From contig DASXEH010000077.1 in the NCBI GenBank assembly GCA_036490215.1, positions 1-64,000 of the forward strand: a stretch of 64,000 bases of DNA. Direction: 5' to 3'. The position numbers and the translations under genes were made by a program. Shown here piece by piece: positions 16,400-24,673 of the stretch. Numbering within the stretch: position 1 is the first letter of the stretch; the number at the start of each line of letters is the position of its first letter. The stretch comes from JASHSH01 sp036490215. GTDB taxonomy: Bacteria > Pseudomonadota > Alphaproteobacteria > Rhodospirillales > Magnetospirillaceae. The notes under the pieces are model-generated. The model ran no database searches. It worked only from the letters and a program-made list of their open reading frames with translations, and was not told where the DNA came from.

Positions 16400-17455
16400 T
16401 TAACTGTCTTCGGGCGGTGCCGCCGCTCTTACGAACGCAATCATGCGATCGATTTCCGGACTCGTATTGATTACGTGCATGTCGATGTTTGGATTGCTGG
16501 CTTTGAAGACGCGGAAAATTTCGTCGGCGAAGGGTTGTCCGATCTGCTCGACCCCTTGAAAATCGAGCATCACTTCGGAGAAATTTTCGAAGCGCGACAG
16601 TATTCGCTTAGCCTGAGATCGTGACACAAGCTGCTCGCCGGGATAGCGACCCAATTTGATCGGCACATGAGTCTTACGAAATCCGATTTCGTCGCTTTCG
16701 TATTTTTCGAAAACCCGTCGCGTCGTCGTTTCGGAATCGGTGGTAATGGTCATCCGAACTGCTGTGCTTGGAAAACCATCTTGGGTCGTTTCTTCAGCTT
16801 CGATGAGCCATTCCGAATCTTCCGTTAGTGTTCTCCGATAGAAAAGGCCTTTTGAAGCAACTTCGAATTGGTTGAACATGCGCGACGTGAAAAAAATTCC
16901 TTCGCCGGAATGACGCGCACGATCCGTTGTAAGCCTGCCTTTGGCCAGTTCGAGGAGTGCGCTACGCGCGTCAGCGAGACCGAAAGCATTTTTGATTTTT
17001 TCAAAAACGCCTACACCCTCATCCGTTATGAGCATTTTTATTCGAGCGTAGTTGTAGTCAAAAAGTATATCGGCCGTCTTGCTGAGCGAATGATCGATCA
17101 CGTTGTTGAGCATTTCCGTAAAGCCGTATTGGCAAATGTCCAATACGTTTTTTTTGATGCCGCTGACGTGATCCAGAATTCGAAAACGCCAGATTTGATC
17201 CTCCGCCAGCCCAGCGGAAACCTCGATTTGGAATGTGGTCTGAAAAATTGATTTGAGGGCGTAGCGCCGCGCGCGCGTATTGCCTTCCGCCGTTAGAAGA
17301 CCTTCGGCGATCAGTCGCTGCATATAGCCGGAGATCGCCGCACGCGAGAGTCCGAATTGGGTCGCCGCTATAGAGCTGACGGTATCCGGCTTATCGGTGA
17401 CGTTCCGGAGAATGAACTCCCGTACCGCCGCATTTTCTCGACTTGGACGCGCCAT
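16400..17455 (-). CDS. HTH / GHKL-ATPase / DUF4325 regulatory protein
   Basis: 351 residues. Residues about 1-70 resemble a winged helix (IAATQFGLSRAAISGYMQRLIAEGLL). About 85-230 form a GHKL-type ATP-binding region: FTEMLNNVIDHS is an N-box, LITDEGVGVFEKI a G1 box and GEGIFFTSRMF a G2-like box. The C-terminal 90 residues are a STAS-like DUF4325 domain (VSRSQAKRILSRFENFSEVMLDFQGVEQIGQPFADEIFRVF). This recalls an anti-sigma-factor kinase and its antagonist joined in one chain with a DNA-binding part. The three-part architecture occurs in other bacteria but its role is not known. The gene is more AT-rich than its neighbours. The N-terminal start is followed upstream by repeated TAAACTTTA-like words. 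Confidence 0.7.
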   Translation of the reverse strand: MARPSRENAAVREFILRNVTDKPDTVSSIAATQFGLSRAAISGYMQRLIAEGLLTAEGNTRARRYALKSIFQTTFQIEVSAGLAEDQIWRFRILDHVSGIKKNVLDICQYGFTEMLNNVIDHSLSKTADILFDYNYARIKMLITDEGVGVFEKIKNAFGLADARSALLELAKGRLTTDRARHSGEGIFFTSRMFNQFEVASKGLFYRRTLTEDSEWLIEAEETTQDGFPSTAVRMTITTDSETTTRRVFEKYESDEIGFRKTHVPIKLGRYPGEQLVSRSQAKRILSRFENFSEVMLDFQGVEQIGQPFADEIFRVFKASNPNIDMHVINTSPEIDRMIAFVRAAAPPEDS

Positions 17456-17457
17456 TG

Positions 17458-17490
17458 TTAACTTTACGGGCAGGTTTGTAAACTTTAGGC
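17458..17490. promoter_or_regulatory. Repeated TAACTTTA-like sites before the DUF4325 gene
   Basis: TAACTTTACGGGC (17459-17471) and TAAACTTTAGGC (17479-17490) are similar direct repeats 20 bp apart, directly upstream of the minus-strand gene. They could be sites for its own HTH domain. Confidence 0.3.
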
Positions 17491-17652
17491 ACGCCCATTG
17501 TAAAGGCTATGGCCTCATATTGTCAAGGATAAGGACGGCTATTTGCAACCCTATGCCAGTCCTGGTGGCCACACGAATTGCGATACGTCGCGGACACGCC
17601 CATGTCTTATGGCGATGACGACCTTGATGAGCGGTGCGGGAGAAATGCAGTG

Positions 17653-18081
17653 ATGGCCGATCCCAAAGGCAAAGCACACGATCTGGTCGAGACGCCCGCG
17701 CATCAAAGCGAGCGGCTCGACGAGGCGTTGGACGAAAGCTTTCCGGCGAGTGATCCGCCCGCCGTTTCACCCATGCATGAACCGAAGGCCTTTGCCTCTG
17801 AAGAATCATCTGCCGTTCGCGACAATCCCGAGCGGCAGCGTTTCGAGCTGAAGGCCGGCGATCAGTTGGCGGCGGCCGAATATCGCATCCAAGACGGCAC
17901 GATCGTCTTCTTCCACACCGAAGTGCCCACAGCACTCGAAGGGCAGGGGATCGCGACGCGGTTGATCCAGGGCGCGCTGGACGAGGCGCGGGCGCGGGGA
18001 TTGAAAGTCGTCTCGCGCTGTTCCTTCGTCAGCCACTTCCTGCGGCAGCATCCGGACTATCAGGATTTGCTGGCGCGCTGA
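17653..18081 (+). CDS. YidJ-like GNAT-type N-acetyltransferase with SFPASDPP leader
   Basis: About 142 residues. The C-terminal 90 residues match the small N-acetyltransferase (YidJ-like) family: AAAEYRIQDGTIVFFHTEVP, EGQGIATRLIQGAL (acetyl-CoA loop) and a terminal RQHPDYQDLL. The N-terminal part holds ERLDEALDESFPASDPPAV, a motif that occurs elsewhere in very short alphaproteobacterial proteins, so this looks like a fusion. The start at 17653 follows GGGAG; two in-frame ATGs lie further upstream. Substrate unknown. Confidence 0.7.
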   Translation: MADPKGKAHDLVETPAHQSERLDEALDESFPASDPPAVSPMHEPKAFASEESSAVRDNPERQRFELKAGDQLAAAEYRIQDGTIVFFHTEVPTALEGQGIATRLIQGALDEARARGLKVVSRCSFVSHFLRQHPDYQDLLAR

Positions 18082-18096
18082 GCGCGGGCGTGATCG

Positions 18097-18684
18097 TCAG
18101 GACCGAGCGAAGTGCATAAGCGGTTCGATGTCGTGGGCGTCGGCCGCCTTGAGCGCGGCGATATAGGCTTTGCGCAGCGCGCCGGGATTGCAGAGACTTC
18201 CGCTCCCCCACGAGAATCGCTCGCCACCAAGCCGCATGATGAGCAAGTCGGCCGCCATGCGCGCGTGCCGTCCATTTCCGTTGGGAAACGGATGGATCTG
18301 AACCAGGCGATGATGGAAGCGCACGGCGATTTCACCGGGCCGATGTGATTGTGCCTCGGTCTGTGCTCTTACATCGCCAACGAGTTTTTTGAGTTCCGTC
18401 GGTATCAACCAGTGGTCGATACCGATATTCCGCTCACTCGTACGAAATGTTCCTGCCCACCGCCAAACATCGCCGAACATGTGGCGGTGCAATTCCATGA
18501 TGAAGCGTTCCGTCAGGATGTCGCGGCGGCGTGCGAGAGCCCAGTCTTGACCGCGCAGGATGTTTTCTTGTTCCACGAGATTGAGGTCGCCGCGCGTCGC
18601 GATGTGCGTCGGCTTCAGCGCTTTCTTCTCATCCGGTGTCAGCGGTGTGGCCGCATCGTCTGGCTCTACAAAGATACCGCTCAC
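18097..18684 (-). CDS. Fic-family 'mobile mystery protein B'
   Basis: 195 residues. The Fic active-site motif HPFPNGNGRHAR (near residues 132-143) is complete, with the catalytic His and the GNGR phosphate loop, and the upstream helix LTERFIMELHRHMFGDVWRWAGTFR is typical. Fic proteins transfer AMP or other nucleotides to protein hydroxyls. The whole length matches the family called mobile mystery protein B, always found after an HTH partner (A). Here the ORFs overlap by 4 bp. By analogy with toxin-antitoxin loci it may be a toxin held in check by the pair, but this has not been shown for the family. Confidence 0.85.
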   Translation of the reverse strand: MSGIFVEPDDAATPLTPDEKKALKPTHIATRGDLNLVEQENILRGQDWALARRRDILTERFIMELHRHMFGDVWRWAGTFRTSERNIGIDHWLIPTELKKLVGDVRAQTEAQSHRPGEIAVRFHHRLVQIHPFPNGNGRHARMAADLLIMRLGGERFSWGSGSLCNPGALRKAYIAALKAADAHDIEPLMHFARS

Positions 18685-19142
18685 AACTCATTCCAGATCG
18701 CGCGCGGATTCATGTCGCGGACGATGGCGTCGATCCGTGCTTCGAAACTCTTGTCGGGTACTGCTTGGTTTTCGAGCGCCATTGTGTGCGCGACCGACTG
18801 CAGACGGCGACGAGCCACCTTGCGTGCCTGAGTCAGATAGGTCGTTTCGAGCGACTCGCGCGGCACCAACGCGTAGACCAGCGTGCAGTCCATCGCTTCG
18901 GCAATCCTGCGTAGCGTCGAGAGCTGGATCGTGCCCTTGAGTTCCGATTGCTCGAAGGCCACGAGCGTCGGTTGCTTCACGCCGAGACGACGAGCGAGTT
19001 GAAGCGAGGACATGCTCAAGGCTTTGCGAATGGCTTTGATCCAGCCCTGGGCCGGCAGTTTCAGGTCCTCGATCGACCGCGTGTTCCGATAACGGGCATC
19101 CAGGCCTTGCCGGGATTGTGCCGCGGAATGGGAAATATCCAT
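18681..19142 (-). CDS. 'Mobile mystery protein A', HTH regulator partner of Fic
   Basis: 153 residues. Residues about 35-95 form an XRE-type helix-turn-helix (MSSLQLARRLGVKQPTLVAFEQSE and STLRRIAEAMDCTLVYALVP). The remainder is basic and helical. Length and the overlap with the Fic gene fit mobile mystery protein A. It probably represses its own operon through the palindromes at 19143-19222. It may also neutralise the Fic partner. Confidence 0.85.
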   Translation of the reverse strand: MDISHSAAQSRQGLDARYRNTRSIEDLKLPAQGWIKAIRKALSMSSLQLARRLGVKQPTLVAFEQSELKGTIQLSTLRRIAEAMDCTLVYALVPRESLETTYLTQARKVARRRLQSVAHTMALENQAVPDKSFEARIDAIVRDMNPRAIWNEL

Positions 19143-19222
19143 AGCCCATAACCTATAAGAACAATCTAATATTATAGATTATAGGCTATAAAATGACCCA
19201 TAAGCAATAGCCCGTAGGCTAT
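19143..19222. promoter_or_regulatory. Palindromic operator cluster of the mobile mystery operon
   Basis: Contains the palindromes TTATAGGCTATAA (19179-19191) and ATAGCC-CGTA-GGCTAT (19207-19222), and a degenerate copy ATAGCCCATAACCTAT (19141-19156) that overlaps the start codon. The spacing and shared ATAGCC/GGCTAT half-sites suggest cooperative binding by the HTH partner. The block is very AT-rich. Confidence 0.6.
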
Positions 19223-19285
19223 ATAAATTTGGGCACTACGTGACATTGGATATGAAAAAATTTAGCGAAGACAGATACTTAAAGA

Positions 19286-20329
19286 CTAATTTCCGCCTTC
19301 GAGGTGCCAGCTTTCGCCGTCATGGGCGAGCATCACCGGAATGCGCTGCTGGCCGTCCCATGCGCCGCGTTTGAGCTTGAGGTGATTGGGATCGCCCCAG
19401 CCGACGATATCGAACGCGTCTTGGCCGGCATCGGCCTTCACTGAAAAGTCCAATGAGGGCGCGTCGCCATTCAGCGACCAGACTTCGAGCGCATGCGGAC
19501 CCGGCGTTTCGGGATCGTTCATACTGGCCGCGAGGCGCTTACCATCCGGCGCGAAGACCGGCTGGCCAGCCAGCGAGATCACCGTGCCCGATTGCGTGTC
19601 GATCAGCAGCGCATCGCCGCCGTCATACCAATGGTCGGCGACGGCTTGATAGCGGCCATCGCCCGAGCTGCCGAGATACTCGTAAGACCGCTCGATCTCG
19701 GGCGGGCAGACCAGCTGGCCGCATTGCATATCGTCGGACAGCGACAAATCCTGGCCGCTTTGTAGCTGGAAGGAGAGCGTCGAGCCCTTGCGGACGGCGT
19801 GACCGTTGCTGGCTGCCAGGCGCGGCCCTTCGATTGGGTCGCGGCCCGCCGCCATCTGCGCCAGCCAATCGCCCATGCCGACATCGGGAGCGACGTCGGG
19901 CGGGGCTTCGGGCATCGCCATCGGACCGTTGACCCGCGGCGGGGCCTGGCTGGCATCGAGCAGGCTGGGGCGGTCCCAAGGCACATCCCAGGGCAGAACC
20001 TTGTCGATGGGCTGGGACTGGCCGACCTGGATCTTGTAGCCGCCGGCGGTGGGGTCCCAACCGAGATAGCGGTATTGGCTGGCCAAAGAGCCTGCACAGG
20101 GCAGGGCGCCGCATTTGATATGGTCGGTCAACATCAGAACGGCGCCGGTGGCCATGCGGAAGTGCAGGGCAGCGCCGTCGCGCCAGACCAGCCCATTGCT
20201 GTCGGACAACGCCCGCTGCTCGCCGCTGCTGCCGAAGCCAACGACCAGCTGATCCTGAAAGGCGATCCCGGCGGCGGCGGTTGCCACCACGGGCGCCACG
20301 ATTGCTAAAGCGATTGCGAACCTGTGCAT
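19286..20329 (-). CDS. Secreted protein of unknown function with internal duplication
   Basis: About 347 residues with a signal peptide (MHRFAIALAIVAPVVATAAAG). Two homologous blocks are visible. The first (about 35-105) has SDSNGLVWRDG, LHFRM..G, LTDHIKCGALPC and YRYLG; the second (about 165-240) has AASNGHAVRKG, LSFQLQSG, LSDDMQCGQLVC and YEYLG. Each carries a CG-x3-C pair, so disulfides are likely in the periplasm. I do not recognise a family. The C-terminal third (VFAPDGKRLAAS.., ALEVWSLNGD) resembles a beta-propeller-type blade. No operon partner. Confidence 0.65.
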   Translation of the reverse strand: MHRFAIALAIVAPVVATAAAGIAFQDQLVVGFGSSGEQRALSDSNGLVWRDGAALHFRMATGAVLMLTDHIKCGALPCAGSLASQYRYLGWDPTAGGYKIQVGQSQPIDKVLPWDVPWDRPSLLDASQAPPRVNGPMAMPEAPPDVAPDVGMGDWLAQMAAGRDPIEGPRLAASNGHAVRKGSTLSFQLQSGQDLSLSDDMQCGQLVCPPEIERSYEYLGSSGDGRYQAVADHWYDGGDALLIDTQSGTVISLAGQPVFAPDGKRLAASMNDPETPGPHALEVWSLNGDAPSLDFSVKADAGQDAFDIVGWGDPNHLKLKRGAWDGQQRIPVMLAHDGESWHLEGGN

Positions 20330-20751
20330 AACCAGCCTGTCCGTCGCAACAACCCACTTGTCGCGAATACCGGCAGCACCTCCCGAGCCACACAATCACT
20401 AAACATCGGGATCAAGGCCGAACGATGGCAGTTTTTGAGGCATGTGAGTTGGGGTTGGGCCTTGGTGCACCGCAAGAAGAGGGATCTGGCGGTGGTTCCG
20501 ACCGCAAGGCGCTGGGCCCGCTTCCCGCATCCGGGCGGAGGCAGTCGGTTTTCCGTAAAGCGCGGTACCTATGACAGTTTTGACGCTTTTCGAGGGTTGC
20601 TTTATAACGCCCTCTCGGCTTCTATAGCGCGTTCCCGCTGCGGATTTTTGCCGTTCTGACCTTTTCGGGGGTAAATGGCGCGTGGCTGGCGAACAAGGGG
20701 TTTCAGTGCCTGAGTACGGTCGGGGTCCGTCCGGCCCGGCCAAGGAGAAGA
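20330..20751. other. Intergenic region before petABC
   Basis: Divergent spacer of 422 bp. Apart from the petA promoter at 20580-20608 I see no gene or RNA in it. Confidence 0.4.
20580..20608 (+). promoter_or_regulatory. Sigma70-like promoter of petABC
   Basis: TTGACG (20580-20585), a 17-nt spacer and TATAAC (20603-20608): one mismatch to consensus in each box with optimal spacing. Predicted transcription start is near 20615, leaving a leader of about 135 nt before petA. Confidence 0.7.
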
Positions 20752-21312
20752 ATGCGAATGGCTAGCAATTCCGCAACCGCGTCCGGCAAGCCGCCCGTGG
20801 ACGCCTCGCGCCGCGATTTTCTGATTTATGCGGCTACGGGGGCCGCCGCTGTCGGTGCGGCCCTGGCCGCCTGGCCATTCATCAACAGCATGAACCCGGC
20901 CGCCGACACCTTGGCTTTGTCGTCGATCGACGTCGATCTGAAGCCGGTCGAAGAGGGCCAGCGCCTGACGGTGGCGTGGCGCGGCAAGCCGGTGTTCATC
21001 GATCATCGCACCAAGAAAGAGATCGACGAAGCCCGTGCGGTCAACGTGGCCGAGCTGCGCGATCCCCAAAAGGACGAAGAGCGCGTCAAAAAGGCCGAAT
21101 GGCTGATCATGGTCGGCATCTGCACCCATCTCGGCTGCGTGCCGCTGGGCCAGAAGGCGAGCGATCCGCGCGGCGAGTTCGGCGGTTGGTTTTGCCCCTG
21201 CCACGGTTCGCAATACGACACCGCCGGCCGTATCCGCAAAGGACCCGCGCCGCGGAATCTGGAGGTGCCGCAATACGCCTTCACCACCGACACCACCGTG
21301 AAGATCGGTTAA
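20752..21312 (+). CDS. petA: Ubiquinol-cytochrome c reductase Rieske iron-sulfur subunit
   Basis: 186 residues. An N-terminal twin-arginine-like segment (DASRRDFLIYAATGAAAVGAALAAWPF) forms the Tat signal and membrane anchor. The Rieske cluster ligands are in CTHLGC and CPCHGSQYD, each supplying one Cys and one His to the [2Fe-2S] centre plus a disulfide pair. The protein shuttles electrons from ubiquinol to cytochrome c1 in complex III. AAGGAG precedes two in-frame ATGs (20752 and 20758); either may be used. First gene of petABC. Confidence 0.95.
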   Translation: MRMASNSATASGKPPVDASRRDFLIYAATGAAAVGAALAAWPFINSMNPAADTLALSSIDVDLKPVEEGQRLTVAWRGKPVFIDHRTKKEIDEARAVNVAELRDPQKDEERVKKAEWLIMVGICTHLGCVPLGQKASDPRGEFGGWFCPCHGSQYDTAGRIRKGPAPRNLEVPQYAFTTDTTVKIG

Positions 21313-21324
21313 GGGGCAAGATCG

Positions 21325-22566
21325 ATGAGCGACCACGCCTTCCAGAACCGCACCATCCGTTGGGTCGACAGCCGTCTGCCGATCTTCTCGATCCTCCATC
21401 ACAGCACGTCGGGTTATCCGGCGCCGAAGAACCTGAACTACTGGTGGAACTTCGGTTCGCTGGCCCTGTTCATGCTGGTCACGATGATCCTGACCGGCAT
21501 CTTCCTGGCGATGAACTACACGCCGGAAGCCACCCTGGCCTTCAATTCCGTCGAACGCATCATGCGTGACGTGAATCACGGCTGGCTGCTGCGCTACCTG
21601 CATTCCAACGGCGCGTCCTTCTTCTTCTTCGTCACCTATGTGCACATCTTCCGCGGCCTCTATTACGGCTCGTACAAGGCGCCGCGCGAATTGCTCTGGT
21701 GGCTGGGCCTCGCGATCTACATCGTCATGATGGCGACCGCGTTCATGGGCTATGTGCTCCCCTGGGGCCAGATGTCCTTCTGGGGCGCGACCGTGATCAC
21801 CAACCTGTTCTCGGCAATCCCACTGGTGGGCGAGTCGATCACCACCTGGCTGTGGGGTGGTTTCGCGGTCGGCAATCCGACGCTGAACCGCTTCTTCGCG
21901 CTGCACTACCTGCTGCCCTTCGTCATCCTGGGCATCGTCGGCCTGCATCTCTGGGCCCTGCACACCGCCAAATCGAACAACCCGCTGGGCATCGATGTGA
22001 AGGGTCCGCAGGACACCGTTCCGTTCCACCCGTACTACACGGTGAAGGATATGTTCGGTGTGGGCGTGCTGGTGATGATCTATGCCGCGGTGGTGTTCTT
22101 CCTGCCGAACGCGCTGGGCGATGTCGACAACTACATCCCCGCCAATTCGCTGGTGACGCCGACGCATATCGTGCCGGAATGGTATCTGCTGCCCTTCTAC
22201 GCGATGCTGCGCTCGATCCCGGACATCTGGTTCATTCCCGCCAAGCTGGCCGGCGTGCTGACCCTCGCCTTCGCCCTACTGATCCTGTTCGTCGTGCCGT
22301 GGCTCGACACCTCGAAAGTCCGTTCGGCGCGCTTCCGTCCGGTCTACAAGTGGCTGTTCGCGCTGTTCGTCGTCGACTGCATCTGGCTCGACTGGATCGG
22401 CGCCCAGGTGCCGAACGACTCCATCGTTTTGGAAGGCCGTCTGGCGACTATCTATTACTTCGGGTTCTTCCTGATCATCATGCCGCTGCTGGGTTGGTTC
22501 GAGAAAACCAAGCCACTGCCGACGAGCATCAGCGCACCCGTTCTCAAGGCTCAGGAGAAAGCCTGA
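21325..22566 (+). CDS. petB: Cytochrome b of the bc1 complex
   Basis: 413 residues, full length for a bacterial cytochrome b, with eight or more transmembrane helices. Heme-binding helices are visible: HSNGASFFFFVTYVHIFRGL supplies one His pair and the segment around FALHYLLPFVILGIVGLHLWALH the other. The quinol-oxidation (Qo) motif PEWY appears in HIVPEWYLLPFYAML. It starts 13 bp after petA and its stop codon overlaps the petC start by 1 bp. Confidence 0.96.
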   Translation: MSDHAFQNRTIRWVDSRLPIFSILHHSTSGYPAPKNLNYWWNFGSLALFMLVTMILTGIFLAMNYTPEATLAFNSVERIMRDVNHGWLLRYLHSNGASFFFFVTYVHIFRGLYYGSYKAPRELLWWLGLAIYIVMMATAFMGYVLPWGQMSFWGATVITNLFSAIPLVGESITTWLWGGFAVGNPTLNRFFALHYLLPFVILGIVGLHLWALHTAKSNNPLGIDVKGPQDTVPFHPYYTVKDMFGVGVLVMIYAAVVFFLPNALGDVDNYIPANSLVTPTHIVPEWYLLPFYAMLRSIPDIWFIPAKLAGVLTLAFALLILFVVPWLDTSKVRSARFRPVYKWLFALFVVDCIWLDWIGAQVPNDSIVLEGRLATIYYFGFFLIIMPLLGWFEKTKPLPTSISAPVLKAQEKA

Positions 22567-23363
22567 TGCGTAAGCAATTGCTCGCCGCCGCGTTTGCCGC
22601 GGCTCTCGGCCTCGGCTTCGCCGGCACTGGTCCGGCGATGGCCGACGACGAAATCAAACTGGTCCATCAGGATTGGCCGTGGCTCGGCATCTTCGGCCAC
22701 TACGACGTCGCGCAGCTCAAGCGCGGCTTCCAGGTCTATCATGACGTCTGCTCGAACTGTCATTCGCTGAAGCTGGTTGCCTATCGCAATCTGGGCGGCG
22801 GCGGTGCGGGTACGACGGGTCTCGGCTACTCCGACGACGACGTAAAGAAGTTCGCCGCCGAGAAGCAGGTGCCGGACGAACCGAACGATGCCGGCGACGT
22901 GAAGCCGCGTCCGGCGCGGCCGTCCGATCGCTTCGTCTCGCCCTTCCCCAATGACAACGCCGCCCGCGCGGCGAATAACGGCGCGCTGCCGCCGGATCTG
23001 TCGTTGATCGTGAAGGCGCGTGAAGGCGGGCCGGATTACGTCTACGCGATCCTGACCGGCTTCGTCGATCCGGCGCCGGCCGATTTCAAGTTGAACCCCG
23101 GCATGCACTACAACAAAGCCTTTGCCGGCCATCAGATCGGCATGCCGCCGCCGCTGGCCGACAATGTCGTCACCTATACCGACGGCACCAAGGCGACGCT
23201 GGACCAGGAAGCGCACGACATCGTCGCCTTCCTGAACTGGGCGGCCGAGCCGGAACTGGATGTGCGTCACAACCTTGGCATCAAGGTCCTGATCTTCGCC
23301 GGCATCCTGACCATCCTGGCCTATGTGCTGAAGCGCCAGATCTGGTCCGACGTGCCCCACTAA
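22566..23363 (+). CDS. petC: Cytochrome c1 of the bc1 complex
   Basis: 265 residues. A signal peptide (MRKQLLAAAFAAALGLGFAGTGPAMA) is followed by the heme c attachment site CSNCH near residue 60, the Met-ligand region (HQIGMPPPLAD) and a C-terminal transmembrane anchor (GIKVLIFAGILTILAYVLKRQIW). It takes electrons from the Rieske centre and passes them to soluble cytochrome c. The ATG at 22566 overlaps the petB stop (TGATG), which fixes the start. Ends the operon before a UUCG hairpin and a terminator. Confidence 0.95.
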   Translation: MRKQLLAAAFAAALGLGFAGTGPAMADDEIKLVHQDWPWLGIFGHYDVAQLKRGFQVYHDVCSNCHSLKLVAYRNLGGGGAGTTGLGYSDDDVKKFAAEKQVPDEPNDAGDVKPRPARPSDRFVSPFPNDNAARAANNGALPPDLSLIVKAREGGPDYVYAILTGFVDPAPADFKLNPGMHYNKAFAGHQIGMPPPLADNVVTYTDGTKATLDQEAHDIVAFLNWAAEPELDVRHNLGIKVLIFAGILTILAYVLKRQIWSDVPH

Positions 23364-23370
23364 GCCGTCG

Positions 23371-23386
23371 AGCGACTTCGGTCGCT
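23371..23386 (+). other. UUCG-capped hairpin after petC
   Basis: AGCGAC-TTCG-GTCGCT is a perfect 6-bp stem with an extra-stable UUCG tetraloop. It stands 8 nt past the petC stop and probably protects the 3' end of the pet message. Confidence 0.6.
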
Positions 23387-23393
23387 GAAGCAA

Positions 23394-23424
23394 AACCCCT
23401 CCTGGTAACGGGAGGGGTTTTTCT
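23394..23424 (+). terminator. Intrinsic terminator of petABC
   Basis: AACCCCTCC pairs with GGAGGGGTT, followed by TTTTT. A close relative of this hairpin ends the next gene at 24674-24705. Confidence 0.9.
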
Positions 23425-23529
23425 TTGCCCCTCACCGGGTCGCTTGAAAGATCGCCCGTTAAGGCACTTTTCAAAGTCTCTTCAATGGGTTATGGTCGCT
23501 GATATCGTATCTTTTACTGTTACAATCTA

Positions 23530-23547
23530 GAGACGGTACGCCGTCTC
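23530..23547. promoter_or_regulatory. Palindromic operator upstream of the OYE reductase
   Basis: GAGACGG-TACG-CCGTCTC is a perfect 7-bp inverted repeat 30 bp before the start codon. Its form fits a TetR-type site; nemA genes are commonly controlled by such repressors, but none is encoded next to it. Confidence 0.5.
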
Positions 23548-23577
23548 GAGCTCGTTTTCGATGCAAGGGAGAACACG

Positions 23578-24651
23578 ATGTCGATCCTTTATTCCAAGGC
23601 CACGCTGGGTCCGCTGACGCTGCAAAATCATCTGGTGATGTCGCCGATGACGCGCAGCCGCGCCATCGACAACGTGCCCAACGAGTTGATGGCCACCTAT
23701 TACGGACAGCGCGCCTCGGCCGGCTTGATCATCACCGAAGGCACTTCGCCGTCGCCCAACGGACTTGGCTATGCGCGCATCCCCGGCGCGTATTCAACGG
23801 CGCAGACCGCCGGCTGGAAGAAGGTCGCCGATGCGGTGCATGCCGGCGGCGCCAAGATTTTCTTGCAGCTGATGCATTGCGGCCGGATCACTCATGACCT
23901 CAACCTGCCCAAGGGCGCGAAGACGGTTGCCCCATCGGCGGTGCAGGCGGCCGGCGAGATGTGGACCGACGCCGAAGGCATGAAGCCGCAACCGGTGCCG
24001 CATGCGCTGACCGAAGCGGAACTCAAGTCGACGCTCGATGAATATGTGACCGCGTCGAAGAACGCGATCGCCGCGGGCTGCGACGGCGTCGAGCTGCATG
24101 GCGCCAATGGCTATCTGCTCGAACAGTTCATCCGCCCGAACAGCAACCAGCGCACCGACAATTACGGCGGCTCGATTGAGAACCGCGCGCGCTTCGTGAT
24201 CGAGGTGGTCAATGCCGTGGCGGCCGCCATCGGCAAGGACAAAGTGGGCATTCGCCTCTCGCCCTATGGCGTGTTCAACGATATGCCGATCTATGATGCG
24301 ATGGAATCCGACTACACCTATATCGCGCAGCAGCTCGACGCGACCGGCATCGTCTATGTCCATCTCGTCGATCACTCGCCGATGGGCGCGCCCGCCGTGC
24401 CGGATTCGATCAAGGCAACGTATCGCAAAACCTTCAAGCGGACCCTGATCCTGTCCGGCGGCTATGACGCCGCGCGCGCCGAAGCCGATCTGGTGGCCAA
24501 GAAGGCCGATCTGATCGCCGTCGGCCGTCCGTTCCTGGCCAACCCGGATTTGATCACGCGCTGGCAGACCAACGCCGCCGTGAACGCGCCGAACTTCGAC
24601 ACGTTCTATACGCCGGGCGAGACGGGCTACACCGACTATCCGACGCTCTGA
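23578..24651 (+). CDS. nemA: Old yellow enzyme family alkene reductase
   Basis: 357 residues, full length. FMN/substrate residues are visible: SPMTRSRA at the N-terminus, GQRASAGLIITEGT, the LMHCGRI strand, ELHGANGYLLEQF and NQRTDNYGGSIENRARF, and the C-terminal VAVGRPFLANPDL-like AVGRPFLANPDL. NemA-type enzymes use NADPH to reduce activated alkenes such as maleimides and enones, and quinone-like electrophiles. A 7-bp palindrome lies in front of the gene. Monocistronic, closed by a terminator. Confidence 0.9.
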   Translation: MSILYSKATLGPLTLQNHLVMSPMTRSRAIDNVPNELMATYYGQRASAGLIITEGTSPSPNGLGYARIPGAYSTAQTAGWKKVADAVHAGGAKIFLQLMHCGRITHDLNLPKGAKTVAPSAVQAAGEMWTDAEGMKPQPVPHALTEAELKSTLDEYVTASKNAIAAGCDGVELHGANGYLLEQFIRPNSNQRTDNYGGSIENRARFVIEVVNAVAAAIGKDKVGIRLSPYGVFNDMPIYDAMESDYTYIAQQLDATGIVYVHLVDHSPMGAPAVPDSIKATYRKTFKRTLILSGGYDAARAEADLVAKKADLIAVGRPFLANPDLITRWQTNAAVNAPNFDTFYTPGETGYTDYPTL

Positions 24652-24673
24652 CCGCTTCGCACTTTCGACGCAA

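Noticed and set aside
20602..22167. Long antisense open frame over petA and petB
   Set aside because: High-GC sequence leaves the reverse frame open by chance; the peptide is Arg/His-rich noise and petA/petB are certain.
21699..22565. Extended open frame in front of petC
   Set aside because: It is the wrong frame of petB; petC starts at 22566 with a signal peptide and an overlap with the petB stop.
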